A stretch of 64,000 bases of DNA. It comes from Thermococcus sp. LS1 (GTDB lineage: Archaea; Methanobacteriota_B; Thermococci; Thermococcales; Thermococcaceae). A model generated the notes under the pieces. The model ran no database searches and was not told the origin of the DNA. It saw only the letters and a program-made list of their open reading frames with translations. Location: NCBI RefSeq assembly GCF_012027395.1, contig NZ_SNUJ01000003.1, forward strand, positions 182,155 to 246,154, in the 5' to 3' direction. The position numbers and the translations under genes were made by a program. Below, piece after piece: positions 44,725 through 52,292 of this stretch (positions within the stretch are counted from its first letter, which is position 1; each line of letters opens with the position of its first letter).

Positions 44725-45015
44725 TCACTCCTCCAGTAGTTCTCTGCACAGCTCCCTAACTCGTTCCCTGCCCTCTTCGAGGGTTTTCTTTCCCTCTGGA
44801 GTTATCTCGTAGACCCTGACGCGCCTTCCGTCCCTTACTTCCCAGCGGCTCTTTAGGAGCCCGCTTTCCTCCATGCCGTGCAGAAGGGGGTATATCGTGC
44901 CCGGACTGATGTGATAGCCATGTCTTTTGAGCTCTTCCATCATGAAAGAACCGGTTATTGGCTCCCTTTCTGCGTGGTGGAGGACGTGCAGAGTCAGGAA
45001 GTCGCGGTATTTCAT
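44725..45015 (-). CDS. PadR family transcriptional regulator
   Basis: Winged-helix repressor of 96 residues: LTLHVLHHAEREPITGSFMM, the HTH GYHISPGTIYPLLHGMEESG (the PGTIYPLL signature) and the wing WEVRDGRRVRVYEITPEG, then a C-terminal helix for dimerisation. ATG at 45015 follows GGTGTTCGAT; GTG upstream is less likely. It precedes an MFS pump, and the palindromes over its start region suggest autorepression relieved by a pump substrate. Confidence 0.9.
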   Translation of the reverse strand: MKYRDFLTLHVLHHAEREPITGSFMMEELKRHGYHISPGTIYPLLHGMEESGLLKSRWEVRDGRRVRVYEITPEGKKTLEEGRERVRELCRELLEE

Positions 45016-45043
45016 ATCGAACACCGATATCGAAATTCGATAT
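45014..45043 (-). promoter_or_regulatory. overlapping palindromes, candidate PadR operator
   Basis: ATATCG(AACAC)CGATAT at 45014-45030 and the near-perfect ATATCGAA-A-TTCGATAT at 45027-45043 share the central CGATAT. They lie between the TATA-like TTTTTTAAATC (about 45047-45058) and the PadR start codon, so a bound dimer pair would block transcription. Confidence 0.65.
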
Positions 45044-45063
45044 TTAGATTTAAAAAATTTTGG

Positions 45064-45450
45064 TCACTCGAGGACGTGCTTCTCAAGGACGTAGCAGTGG
45101 AAGGTTCCCTCAAAGACCTTCTCGTTCTTCTCGTTGAACACTTCGGCTTTCACGAGCTTCTTTTTGCCTAGATCCTCCACCGGGGAGGCCTTAGCGAGGA
45201 GTCTCTCGCCGGCTTTGACCGGTTTTAAAAAGCGCACCTCGGCCTTTCCGAGAACAACGGTCGGCTCGTTTACAGCGAGCATGGCCGCGTAATCGGCAAG
45301 CCCGAAGGTGAAGCCTCCATGAACCAGTCCGTACTCGTCGACCTTCATCTCGTCCGTCGTCTGAAGAACGACCTCTGCATAGCCTTCTTCAATCTTAACG
45401 GGCTTCCCCACAAGGGTCTTAGAGGTTAGAATATGCGTTCTCTGCTCCAC
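45064..45450 (-). CDS. hotdog-fold thioesterase (PaaI-like)
   Basis: Acyl-CoA thioesterase-like protein, 128 residues. Hotdog helix motif YGLVHGGFTFGLADYAAM (about residues 40-57) with the HGG common to PaaI-type enzymes, followed by strands AEVRFLKPVKAGERLLAKA. Probably a cytosolic tetramer; substrate unknown. GTG at 45450 is preceded by GGTGATGGCC; ATG at 45456 is a possible alternative. Its start is 92 bp from the divergent DUF2240 gene. Confidence 0.85.
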   Translation of the reverse strand: MEQRTHILTSKTLVGKPVKIEEGYAEVVLQTTDEMKVDEYGLVHGGFTFGLADYAAMLAVNEPTVVLGKAEVRFLKPVKAGERLLAKASPVEDLGKKKLVKAEVFNEKNEKVFEGTFHCYVLEKHVLE

Positions 45451-45542
45451 GGCCATCACCACTCTAAATTTCCTTTACCGTTTAAACCTCTAACGGGCAA
45501 AGGTTTATCTATTCCAACGCCCTAAAAACGTTAGGTGATTGT

Positions 45543-45941
45543 GTGCACCCGCTGAAGCGCGCTGTTGAGTATAAAGGCTCGGTTGAGTTCACGAGGAGTG
45601 AACTCGTTGGAATCATAGCCTTCAGCCTCAGGCTCATGGACATTAAGGCCACGAAGGAGCTCATAGAGAAATCCATCGAAAGTGGCCTCCTTGAGGAGAG
45701 GGAAGGAAAGCTGGTTGTAAACGAGGCCTTGTTAGAAGAGGAAGAGGCCAGTGAAGACCTCTTCAACGAGATGGTTGGATACGTGGCGAAGTCCCTCGGC
45801 TGGGAACGGGAGGAGGTTCTCGAGGGCATCAAAGCTATGCGCGAGCGCTACGGTGATCTTGACGAAAAGGTTCTGGCGTATCTCTTCGGCCTCGACAAGG
45901 GCGTCGACATGTCGAAGTTTAAGGACAGGCTCGAGCTCTGA
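45543..45941 (+). CDS. DUF2240 family protein
   Basis: Helical archaeal protein of 132 residues of the DUF2240 type: a winged-helix-like N-terminus (FTRSELVGIIAFSLRLMD, SGLLEEREGKLVV) and an acidic helical C-terminus. No catalytic motif is visible; nucleic acid binding is possible. GTG at 45543 follows GGTGATT. An inverted repeat after the stop may act as a terminator. Confidence 0.78.
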   Translation: MHPLKRAVEYKGSVEFTRSELVGIIAFSLRLMDIKATKELIEKSIESGLLEEREGKLVVNEALLEEEEASEDLFNEMVGYVAKSLGWEREEVLEGIKAMRERYGDLDEKVLAYLFGLDKGVDMSKFKDRLEL

Positions 45942-45942
45942 A

Positions 45943-45958
45943 TGGACGGAAGCGTCCA
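45943..45958 (+). terminator. hairpin after DUF2240 gene
   Basis: TGGACG and CGTCCA pair around a GAAG loop, two bases after the stop codon, followed by ATAAATCGTTTTAACCC. The GAAG loop is like that of the 11879-11896 hairpin in the tract after tRNA-Arg. Confidence 0.45.
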
Positions 45959-46005
45959 ATAAATCGTTTTAACCCTTTCTTCGAACTTTTCATTGGTGAT
46001 GCGAG

Positions 46006-46551
46006 ATGCCCGAGGAGGCCTTGATAGTTGTGGACATGCAGAGGGATTTCATGCCTGGAGGGGCCCTGCCCGTTCCGGATGGTGACAAAATCATCCCGAG
46101 AGTGAATGAGTACATCAGAAAGTTCAAGGAGCGCGGGGCTCTGATAGTTGCCACAAGGGACTGGCACCCTGAGGACCACATCAGCTTTAAGGAACAGGGT
46201 GGGCCGTGGCCGAAGCACTGCGTTCAGAACACGCCCGGTGCGGAGTTCGTTGTTGAACTTCCTGAGGATGCAGTGGTAATCTCGAAGGCGGCCGAGCCGG
46301 ATAAGGAGGCCTATTCTGGCTTCGAAGGAACCAACCTGGCGGAAATCCTGAAGGAGAAGGGTGTAAAGCGCGTTTACGTCTGCGGTGTGGCAACGGAGTA
46401 CTGCGTTAAAGCCACGGCCCTCGACGCAATCAGGCACGGCTTTGAGACCTATCTCCTACGCGATGCTGTCAGGGGCATCAATCCTGAGGATGAGGAGAAT
46501 GCTTTGAGGGAGCTGGAGCAAGCTGGTGTGAAGGTCCTTTCCTCGCTATGA
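46006..46551 (+). CDS. pncA: nicotinamidase/pyrazinamidase
   Basis: Hydrolyses nicotinamide to nicotinate for NAD salvage; 181 residues. The catalytic triad of the isochorismatase-like fold is Asp10 (VVDMQRDF), Lys94 (VISKAAEPDKEAYS) and Cys133 (YVCGVATEYC), at the same numbering as in the P. horikoshii enzyme. The metal site is seen as Asp/His in RDWHPEDHISF, and the cis-peptide region precedes Cys133. ATG follows GGTGATGCGAG. Its 3' end overlaps the convergent AI-2E gene by 74 bp. Confidence 0.94.
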   Translation: MPEEALIVVDMQRDFMPGGALPVPDGDKIIPRVNEYIRKFKERGALIVATRDWHPEDHISFKEQGGPWPKHCVQNTPGAEFVVELPEDAVVISKAAEPDKEAYSGFEGTNLAEILKEKGVKRVYVCGVATEYCVKATALDAIRHGFETYLLRDAVRGINPEDEENALRELEQAGVKVLSSL

Positions 46552-47524
46552 CTCTCTTCCATTCTTTTAGGAGCGTCAGAAGAAGGTTGAGGACTATAGG
46601 TCCTATTATCAGCCCTTTTATTCCCATTGCCCACGTGCCGCCAACCATTCCGATGAAGACGAGCGTCTCATCGAGGTCCGTGTCCTTGGCCACTATCAGC
46701 GGCCTTATAGTGTAGTCAGGCATCGGGGAGACGAGGAAGAACCCATAGAGCGAGATGCCGGCAGCATGGAGGTACATTCCCTCTTTAGCGAAGTAAGCGG
46801 CGGCAATGAGCCATATCATCCAGCCTTCGAAGAGGGGCACGAAGCTGAAGAGGAATGTAAGAAAGCCTGCCACTATGGCAGTGTAAATATCTGAAACGCC
46901 GAAGATCATGAAGCCGAGGGTCATGAGCACTCCCTTGGCGACGTTGAGGAGGAGCCACGCCCTAACCAGGGCACCCAGCGTTTTGCTTACGCTCTGGAGT
47001 ATCTCCTCGCCGAGGTGCCGGTTTTTCTCGGGGAGGGAAAGCTGTATCTGCTCGATTATGCCCGTTGAGTTTGCCAGGGCGTAGTAGAAGGTGAAGAGGA
47101 AGATGAGCAGCTGTAGGATGTACATGGGGAGTGAAAAGGCCTGTTTGGACAGATACTCGGAAAGTTTGGGTATGAATTCTCCTGAGAAGTTCCTGATGAA
47201 GTCAAGAACTTCTGAGGGAAGCGGTTGGGTCAGCACCCAGTTGAAGAAGTCGACGACGTTGTAGTAGAACGATGCAGCAACCTGGGCAGAGATCATTATA
47301 AGTTCCGCCGTTATGGTGCCCCCAAGACCCACCATTCCGACCGTCAGCAGGAAGGCCGACCTTGCCTCGCCGAGCTCTGGGATTAGTCTCTTGTGGATAG
47401 GATAGACTGCGTAAGCCAGAACGAGGCCGAAGAATATTGGCGTGATGAGCGGACTGACGACTTCCCAGGCGATGTAGATTATGACCAAGACCGTTGCGGC
47501 CCACGCGATTATCTCCGCCCTCAT
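46478..47524 (-). CDS. AI-2E family transporter (PF01594-like membrane protein)
   Basis: Membrane protein of 348 residues with about eight hydrophobic segments: two at the N-terminus, an extracytoplasmic helical region with LTQPLPSEVLDFIRN, then the C-terminal group with TLGFMIFGVSDIYTAIVAGFLTF split around residue 210 and MKGLIIGPIVLNLLLTLLKEW-like end (GIKGLIIGPIVLNLL). The family includes an autoinducer-2 exporter and Na+/H+ antiporters, so the substrate is open. The hydrophilic C-terminal 25 residues overlap the pncA 3' end. Start ATG at 47524. Confidence 0.85.
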   Translation of the reverse strand: MRAEIIAWAATVLVIIYIAWEVVSPLITPIFFGLVLAYAVYPIHKRLIPELGEARSAFLLTVGMVGLGGTITAELIMISAQVAASFYYNVVDFFNWVLTQPLPSEVLDFIRNFSGEFIPKLSEYLSKQAFSLPMYILQLLIFLFTFYYALANSTGIIEQIQLSLPEKNRHLGEEILQSVSKTLGALVRAWLLLNVAKGVLMTLGFMIFGVSDIYTAIVAGFLTFLFSFVPLFEGWMIWLIAAAYFAKEGMYLHAAGISLYGFFLVSPMPDYTIRPLIVAKDTDLDETLVFIGMVGGTWAMGIKGLIIGPIVLNLLLTLLKEWKRVIARKGPSHQLAPAPSKHSPHPQD

Positions 47525-47579
47525 AAGCCCTCGACAGATTTATTAAGTCCGTCCTTATAAACTCTGCGTGGTGGGAGAA
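47525..47579. promoter_or_regulatory. overlapping divergent promoters
   Basis: Only 55 bp separate two divergent genes. TTTATTAAG at about 47539-47547 can serve the rightward gene, and TTTATAAGG (minus strand, about 47553-47561) the leftward one. The two polymerase positions overlap, so the genes may compete for transcription. Confidence 0.45.
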
Positions 47580-47903
47580 ATGGAAAAGGAGTTTATTGAG
47601 AAGATTTCAGCTTACGTGGGCCGTGCTGAGTATTACCTGTCCGAGAGACGCTTTGATATGGCCTACAACTCCTATATGGATGCCCTCTACGCGATAGGCG
47701 CCTATTTTGTTTACCGCGACACGGGCATGCTCCTGCCCGCTGGAGAACTAATGGGAATGCTGGAGAGCAGGTATCCCGAGGTTCATGAGGTCATAAAGCG
47801 CTACTCTGGAATCACGAGCTTTGATGAAGAAACGGTAAGCGCTTTAAGGGAGGACGTGGAAAGGCTCAGAGGGATGATGACTTTGCCGAGTTCTGAGAAG
47901 TGA
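47580..47903 (+). CDS. small helical protein (HEPN-like, uncertain)
   Basis: Protein of 107 residues, entirely helical, with the segment GRAEYYLSERRFDMAYNSYM followed by DALYAIGAYFVYRDTG, a layout seen in HEPN or DUF357-like helical bundles. No RxxxxH nuclease motif. ATG at 47580 is preceded by GGTGGGAG; GTG at 47568 is less likely. No partner nucleotidyltransferase nearby. Confidence 0.5.
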   Translation: MEKEFIEKISAYVGRAEYYLSERRFDMAYNSYMDALYAIGAYFVYRDTGMLLPAGELMGMLESRYPEVHEVIKRYSGITSFDEETVSALREDVERLRGMMTLPSSEK

Positions 47904-47909
47904 TGAGGC

Positions 47910-48041
47910 TCAGCGGCTGACCCTCGACGAGAGAGCCTTTTCCCTCTTTCCTTTGTGAATTCTGCAGTCTCTTATCGCACCTTCGAGAGTTTTTGCCAGC
48001 CCGGCGTTCGCGTAGAGCGTGACCATTATAACATCCCCCAT
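47910..48041 (-). CDS. possible small ORF or gene remnant
   Basis: Within the 352 bp gap between two rightward genes, the minus strand has an open frame of 43 codons (MGDVIMVTLYANAGLAKTLE..., ending SSRVSR) with GC-rich third positions like a real gene. The frame stays open for 13 more codons upstream to a stop, reading like protein (PEHLLFPTFHS). It may be a small conserved protein or the remains of a larger one. An internal ATG at 48026 is preceded by GGGGGATG. Function unknown; existence uncertain. Confidence 0.3.
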   Translation of the reverse strand: MGDVIMVTLYANAGLAKTLEGAIRDCRIHKGKREKALSSRVSR

Positions 48042-48103
48042 AGAATGGAATGTCGGGAATAGAAGATGTTCAGGAACGGGAGAGGTTCCTCAGTGAGGGT
48101 TAA

Positions 48104-48146
48104 CGGCTGACCCCCTCCCTGCCCTAAAGGGGAGGCTTTAAGGGAG
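48104..48146. repeat. GC-rich hairpin and 10-bp direct repeat
   Basis: CCTCCC (48114-48119) pairs with GGGAGG (48130-48135) around CTAAA, and CCCTAAAG/CTTTAAGGG forms an alternative fold (48122-48144). The 10-mer CGGCTGACCC occurs at 48104-48113 and again at 47914-47923. On the minus strand the order AAGCC, stem, CTTTAG, stem recalls the end hairpins of IS200/IS605 elements, but it is degenerate and no transposase is nearby. Confidence 0.35.
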
Positions 48147-48255
48147 TAAGAACCCAAAGTTTCATAAACCACATCAGTTGACTCATTCAACACGCCACCT
48201 AGAGCTTATTTGGCGTCTGTGGCATATTGGTAATTGGTGCTTAACGGTGGTTGCC

Positions 48256-48939
48256 ATGAGGATAGTCGCTGCTGACACAGGAGGAGCTTTGCTGGACGAG
48301 GAGTACAATCCCCTGGGCCTGATAGCGACGGTCGCGGTTCTCGTTGAGAAGCCATACAGGACAGCAACGCTCAGCATAGTCAAGTACGCTGACCCCTTCA
48401 ATTACGACATGAGCGGCAGACAGGCCGTGAAGGATGAGGCATTTCTTGCTGTAAAGCTGGCAAAGAAAGTCAAGCCCGACGTTATTCACCTCGACTCTAC
48501 ACTCGGTGGGATAGAGGTAAGAAAGCTCGACGATGTCACCATCGATGCACTGACGATAACCGAGAGAGGAAAGGCAGTATGGCACGAGCTGAGGAAGGAC
48601 CTTCAGCCCCTCGCGAAGAAATTCTGGGAAGACACGGGCATAGAAATTCTCGCCGTCGGAAAGTCGAGTGTCCCGGTCAGGATAGCGGAGATTTTCTCAG
48701 GAATATACACCGCCAAGTGGGCCATTGACTACGCGAGAGAGAACGGCAGGGCTATGGTCGGCCTGCCGAGGTATATGAAAGTTGAACTACTCTCCGGGAA
48801 GATACGCGGTGAAAGCCTCGACCCGAGAGAAGGTGGTCTCTACGGAGAGATTGAAGCGGATACAGACGGTATCGGCTGGGAACTCTACCCGAATCCTCTC
48901 GTGAGGAGGTTTATGGTTCTGGAGGTCTGGAAGGAGTAA
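48256..48939 (+). CDS. DUF4152 family protein
   Basis: Protein of 227 residues of the DUF4152 type, with an RNase H-like beginning (MRIVAADTGGALLDEEYNPLG) and the acidic segment VIHLDSTLGGIEVRKLDDV (about residues 76-94). Acidic residues in the first strand (Asp) and in HLDS could form a metal site, but catalysis is unproved. ATG at 48256 is chosen for the match to the family start; GGTGGTTGCC precedes it. The longer frame to 48178 has no coding character. Confidence 0.8.
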   Translation: MRIVAADTGGALLDEEYNPLGLIATVAVLVEKPYRTATLSIVKYADPFNYDMSGRQAVKDEAFLAVKLAKKVKPDVIHLDSTLGGIEVRKLDDVTIDALTITERGKAVWHELRKDLQPLAKKFWEDTGIEILAVGKSSVPVRIAEIFSGIYTAKWAIDYARENGRAMVGLPRYMKVELLSGKIRGESLDPREGGLYGEIEADTDGIGWELYPNPLVRRFMVLEVWKE

Positions 48940-49024
48940 AGCCTTACTCACTATAATTTTTAGGCAATTTTTTTACGACCGAAAAGCTTAATAGATTCAT
49001 GACCAATCCCCAACGGGTGAGAGC

Positions 49025-49381
49025 TTGGTCTATTGGATTGCTCCCGCTATGTACACAGCCTTGATACTCTCCCCACTGGTTTGGTCATCTATTATGTCCA
49101 GTGGGCTCTACTGGTTCATCCACGACCCGTTCTCGAGACCAGGAAGCCCTGACTACCTTGGACCGGAGAACTGGGGACACATAAGGAAAGCTGCATTTAA
49201 GCTGGCTCTCCCCCTGCTTGCGATAATATGGGTTCTTGCCAAGATTGACGAGCAGCCCGGAGCGTTCATCGGCTTTTTCCTAACGCTAATATACCTCTGG
49301 CTTTTCAACGCGATTGTTTCGGATGAAGTAGAAGAAGCGAGAAGAGAAAGTAAAAGTGGCTGGAAGTACGGGTGGTATTAG
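49025..49381 (+). CDS. small membrane protein, unknown function
   Basis: Protein of 118 residues with an N-terminal hydrophobic segment (IAPAMYTALILSPLVW), a central aromatic loop (YWFIHDPFSRPGSPDYLGP), two more hydrophobic segments near residues 58-75 and 80-98, and a charged tail. TTG at 49025 is preceded by GGGTGAGAGC. It overlaps the convergent IorA-like gene by 4 bp. TATA-like AAGCTTAATAG is near 48983-48993. Confidence 0.62.
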   Translation: MVYWIAPAMYTALILSPLVWSSIMSSGLYWFIHDPFSRPGSPDYLGPENWGHIRKAAFKLALPLLAIIWVLAKIDEQPGAFIGFFLTLIYLWLFNAIVSDEVEEARRESKSGWKYGWY

Positions 49382-51282
49382 CTCTTTTCCAGCTCGCTCG
49401 GGAACTTTATCGCGTCGAACGGACAGAGCTGGTTGCAGACTCCACAGCCGGTACAGAGGAGCTCGTCGATTTTCACCTTGTTGGTATCTGGGTCGTAGAC
49501 TAGAGCTGGACAGCCCGTCAGGAGTATGCACGCCTTGCAGCCGGTGCACCTCTCCTCGACGACGAGCGGTATCTCGCCGATCTCCCCGCGCCTTATGACC
49601 GGAATAACACACTCCCGTCTGGCTATTATCACGGCCGGCCCTTCAACCTGCATCGCTTCCTTTATCGCTTCTCTCGTTGCCTTGAGGTCGTAGGGATCAA
49701 CAGTCTTGACGTACTTGACGCCCAGAGCCTTGACGAGCGCCTCGATGTCAATCTCGTTGAACTTCCTGCCGGTTTCGCTTCCCCCCGTTCCTGGATGCGG
49801 CTGGTGGCCGGTCATTGCCGTTGTCCTGTTGTCGAGTATCATCACAAGAACGTCGAGGTTCTTGTAGACTGCATCGACCAAAGGCTGGATTCCATTGTGG
49901 AAGAAGGTAGAGTCTCCGATCGTCGCTATGATTTTCTTCTTCATTGCCACGCTCTGGCCGTTGGCGAGGCTTATGCTCGCGCCCATGACGAACTCGGTCC
50001 AGATAGCCTCAAGCGGCGGGAGAAGCGATAGAGCGTAGCAGCCTATGTCACCGTGTATGGGAACCGAATAGCGGCCGAGCTTAAGGTCTCTCAGGGCATC
50101 AAGGGCAGCCCTGTAGGAGCCCCTGTGAGGACAGCCGGGGCACATAACTGGAGGCCTCTTCGGGGCAAGGCTCTCGGCGTAAGCGACCTCCTCGGGCTTG
50201 GTGTACTCTTCAGCTCCCCTGCCGAGGAGATTCAGCAGGGCGTTCCTGACCAGGCTCGGGTTCAATTCACCCTCAAGGGGCAGATGACCAGTTCTCTTGC
50301 CGTAGATTGGCACGTTCAGGCCGGCCTCATAGGCCGCTATTTTAACCTCCTCCTCGAGGAAGGGAGCGCCGTCCTCAATGACTATTGCGAAGTCAACCGT
50401 TTTGAGGAAGTCAACGACCAGCTTCCTGGGGAGCGGGTGAGGGGTTGAGATCTTGAGAACCTTGAAGTCACCGTCGAGCTTGGGCAGAACCTCCCTCACG
50501 TAGTTGTAGGGTGCTCCTTCGACGATTATTCCAATCCTTCCCTCTCCCTCGACCCAGTTGAAGGGCATCGAGTTGAACTCCTCCTCGATCTTTCTCAGCG
50601 TTTCGTTAAGCCACTTATGCCTCTTCCTGTTGCCATCCATGCTTGCCCTTACATAGCGCTCTATGTCCTTCTTGAACTTCGGCTCGCGGTTGAGCTCAAC
50701 GAACTCACCGACTTCAACGTCAGCCGTTGTGTGATTCACCCTCGTGGTCGTTCTGAAGATGACAGGAACCTTATAGCGCTCACTCAGCTCGTAGGCGTAG
50801 ATGATTAAATCGTGGGCCTCCTGCGGGTCAGTGGGCTCAAGAACTGGGAGAAGCGAGAGCTTTCCATAATATCTGTCATCCTGCTCGGTCTGGCTGGTGT
50901 GCGGGCCGGGATCATCCGCAACGAGGATTACAAGACCACCTTCAACACCGGAATAGGCGAGGCTCATAAGGGGATCGGCTGCAACGTTGAGACCAACACA
51001 TTTCATCGTGACGAGTGCCCTCAGGCCGGTGTAGGCAACACCCGCCGCCTCTTCAAGGGCAACCTTTTCGTTGGGCGCCCACTCGGCGAAGACTTCTGGC
51101 TTGAGATGGGCAATTGTCTCGATGACCTCGGTTGAGGGGGTTCCTGGGTAACCAGTTGCGAAGACGACGCCCGATTCAAGGGCACCGTAGGCTATCGCCT
51201 CATTGCCCATGAGGAGCTTTTTCTCACGTTTCTTGACTTTGGACTTGACTAAATCAGAAGGATAAGCCTTAACCGTCTCCAC
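49378..51282 (-). CDS. indolepyruvate ferredoxin oxidoreductase alpha-like subunit (IorA paralogue)
   Basis: Thiamine-diphosphate enzyme subunit of about 634 residues that oxidatively decarboxylates aryl or other 2-oxo acids, passing electrons to ferredoxin. N-terminal pyrimidine-binding domain (GYPGTPSTEVIETIAHL, ALVTMKCVGLNVAADPLMS), thiamine-diphosphate-binding domain with CPGCPHRGSYRAA, IGDSTFFHNG and LDNRTTAMTGHQPHP, and two C-terminal 4Fe-4S motifs (CTGCKAC...GCP and CTGCGVCNQLCP). The sequence differs clearly from the IorA I recall for T. kodakarensis, and no iorB is adjacent, so it is a second paralogue with unknown partner and substrate. GTG at 51282 follows GGTGG; ATG at 51294 is the alternative. 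Confidence 0.85.
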   Translation of the reverse strand: METVKAYPSDLVKSKVKKREKKLLMGNEAIAYGALESGVVFATGYPGTPSTEVIETIAHLKPEVFAEWAPNEKVALEEAAGVAYTGLRALVTMKCVGLNVAADPLMSLAYSGVEGGLVILVADDPGPHTSQTEQDDRYYGKLSLLPVLEPTDPQEAHDLIIYAYELSERYKVPVIFRTTTRVNHTTADVEVGEFVELNREPKFKKDIERYVRASMDGNRKRHKWLNETLRKIEEEFNSMPFNWVEGEGRIGIIVEGAPYNYVREVLPKLDGDFKVLKISTPHPLPRKLVVDFLKTVDFAIVIEDGAPFLEEEVKIAAYEAGLNVPIYGKRTGHLPLEGELNPSLVRNALLNLLGRGAEEYTKPEEVAYAESLAPKRPPVMCPGCPHRGSYRAALDALRDLKLGRYSVPIHGDIGCYALSLLPPLEAIWTEFVMGASISLANGQSVAMKKKIIATIGDSTFFHNGIQPLVDAVYKNLDVLVMILDNRTTAMTGHQPHPGTGGSETGRKFNEIDIEALVKALGVKYVKTVDPYDLKATREAIKEAMQVEGPAVIIARRECVIPVIRRGEIGEIPLVVEERCTGCKACILLTGCPALVYDPDTNKVKIDELLCTGCGVCNQLCPFDAIKFPSELEKS

Positions 51283-51366
51283 GATGACCACCATAGGCTA
51301 TCTGTGCCGAGGGTTAAAACTCTATGCTCAGAAAAGTACCGGTAAAAATCGAAAAATTTTCGAAAG

Positions 51367-51639
51367 TCACTTTTCTCCTTTTTCCTCCTTTTCGTAGAAT
51401 GCCCTGTTGGGTGTCCTAGTGAATGTATCGCTGATGCTCTGACGGCCGCTTGAGAAGGCAAAGATAGCGGCACCCAGCAGGAATAGGAGGAGTATTACAG
51501 TGGCCACTGAGGTGATGTCCGCCTTAAGACCGATAGCCATCAAGACCACGGGTGCTCCGATTATCCCGATGACCACGGAGGCCATGAAGACCATCAGGAG
51601 CTTATATCCATACTTCTCCATGAACAGGTCGAGATCCAT
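51367..51639 (-). CDS. small membrane protein, paralogue of the next gene
   Basis: Protein of 90 residues: start MDLDLFMEKYGYKLLMVFM, two or three hydrophobic segments (residues 15-37 and 44-62), then a charged tail ending EKEEKGEK. The first 14 residues nearly repeat those of the neighbouring product (MDFDLFMERYGYKIL), so the two arose by duplication. ATG follows GGGGGAG. The gap to the upstream gene is 10 bp; one operon. Function unknown. Confidence 0.62.
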   Translation of the reverse strand: MDLDLFMEKYGYKLLMVFMASVVIGIIGAPVVLMAIGLKADITSVATVILLLFLLGAAIFAFSSGRQSISDTFTRTPNRAFYEKEEKGEK

Positions 51640-51649
51640 CTTTCTCCCC

Positions 51650-51901
51650 CTAACGCTTCCTCCTGTCGTCGTAGAAGTACTTGGCGTGAGCCTGTGCTTG
51701 GGCGTCTATGACGCGTCTCTTTACCGTGAAGGCGTAAGCGAACAGAAACACGATGACTAGGCTTGCCGCAAAGTATCCCAGGTACCTGAAGAGCAGGTAG
51801 AACGATGCCAGAAGGGTACCTATTATTACAAGAAGCACAACTCCAAAGATGCCGAACAGGATTTTGTACCCGTACCTCTCCATAAAGAGGTCGAAGTCCA
51901 T
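51650..51901 (-). CDS. small membrane protein, paralogue of the preceding gene
   Basis: Protein of 83 residues starting MDFDLFMERYGYKIL, with two or three hydrophobic segments and a charged tail (DAQAQAHAKYFYDDRRKR). ATG at 51901 is preceded by GGTGAGACCT; the frame extending to 52096 overlaps the divergent gene and is not coding. First gene of the two-gene operon. Function unknown. Confidence 0.62.
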   Translation of the reverse strand: MDFDLFMERYGYKILFGIFGVVLLVIIGTLLASFYLLFRYLGYFAASLVIVFLFAYAFTVKRRVIDAQAQAHAKYFYDDRRKR

Positions 51902-51989
51902 AGGTCTCACCATAAACATTTCCTCAGCTATTGCGTAAAAACCTTTCGGGAGAAGTTTAAATATTCTGGCTGAGAAAGTCTCAACGTGA

Positions 51990-52283
51990 ATGGAAATGAA
52001 GATTGGAGAACTCATCCAACTGCTCGACGAAACGATAGCCAACGTTAAGATTGCCATAATAGCTAACCAGAACAGGGCCTTTGAGAGCCCGCACACGAGC
52101 TATGAGTTCACCCAGCGCGCTTTGGAGCTTCAGGAGGATCTTGATGACCTAATGAAGGCCAGAGAATACTTAAGCAAATTCGACCCGGAAGATGAGGCAG
52201 AGGAGCACTTCTCCAAGGAAGAACTTATGGAGTTCCTGAAGATGCTCGAGTTGCTGAGAAACACCGATGCCCATGTTTACTGA
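51990..52283 (+). CDS. small helical protein, unknown function
   Basis: Acidic helical protein of 97 residues (or 95 if ATG at 51996 is used, which is better spaced from GTGA). Contains GELIQLLDETIANVKIAIIA and a C-terminal KEELMEFLKMLELLRN. It is followed after 9 bp by the MazG-like gene, probably in the same transcript. TATA TTTAAATATTC is at about 51956-51966. Confidence 0.62.
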   Translation: MEMKIGELIQLLDETIANVKIAIIANQNRAFESPHTSYEFTQRALELQEDLDDLMKAREYLSKFDPEDEAEEHFSKEELMEFLKMLELLRNTDAHVY

Positions 52284-52292
52284 GGTGGTTTC

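Noticed and set aside
47900..47920. Possible C/D box sRNA (GTGATGA followed by CTGA)
   Set aside because: A C box overlapping the stop codon and a D-like box 10 nt later are present, but the C' and D boxes are missing.
48178..48255. 26-codon extension of the DUF4152 gene
   Set aside because: The family start and the ribosome site point to ATG 48256; the extension shows no coding character.
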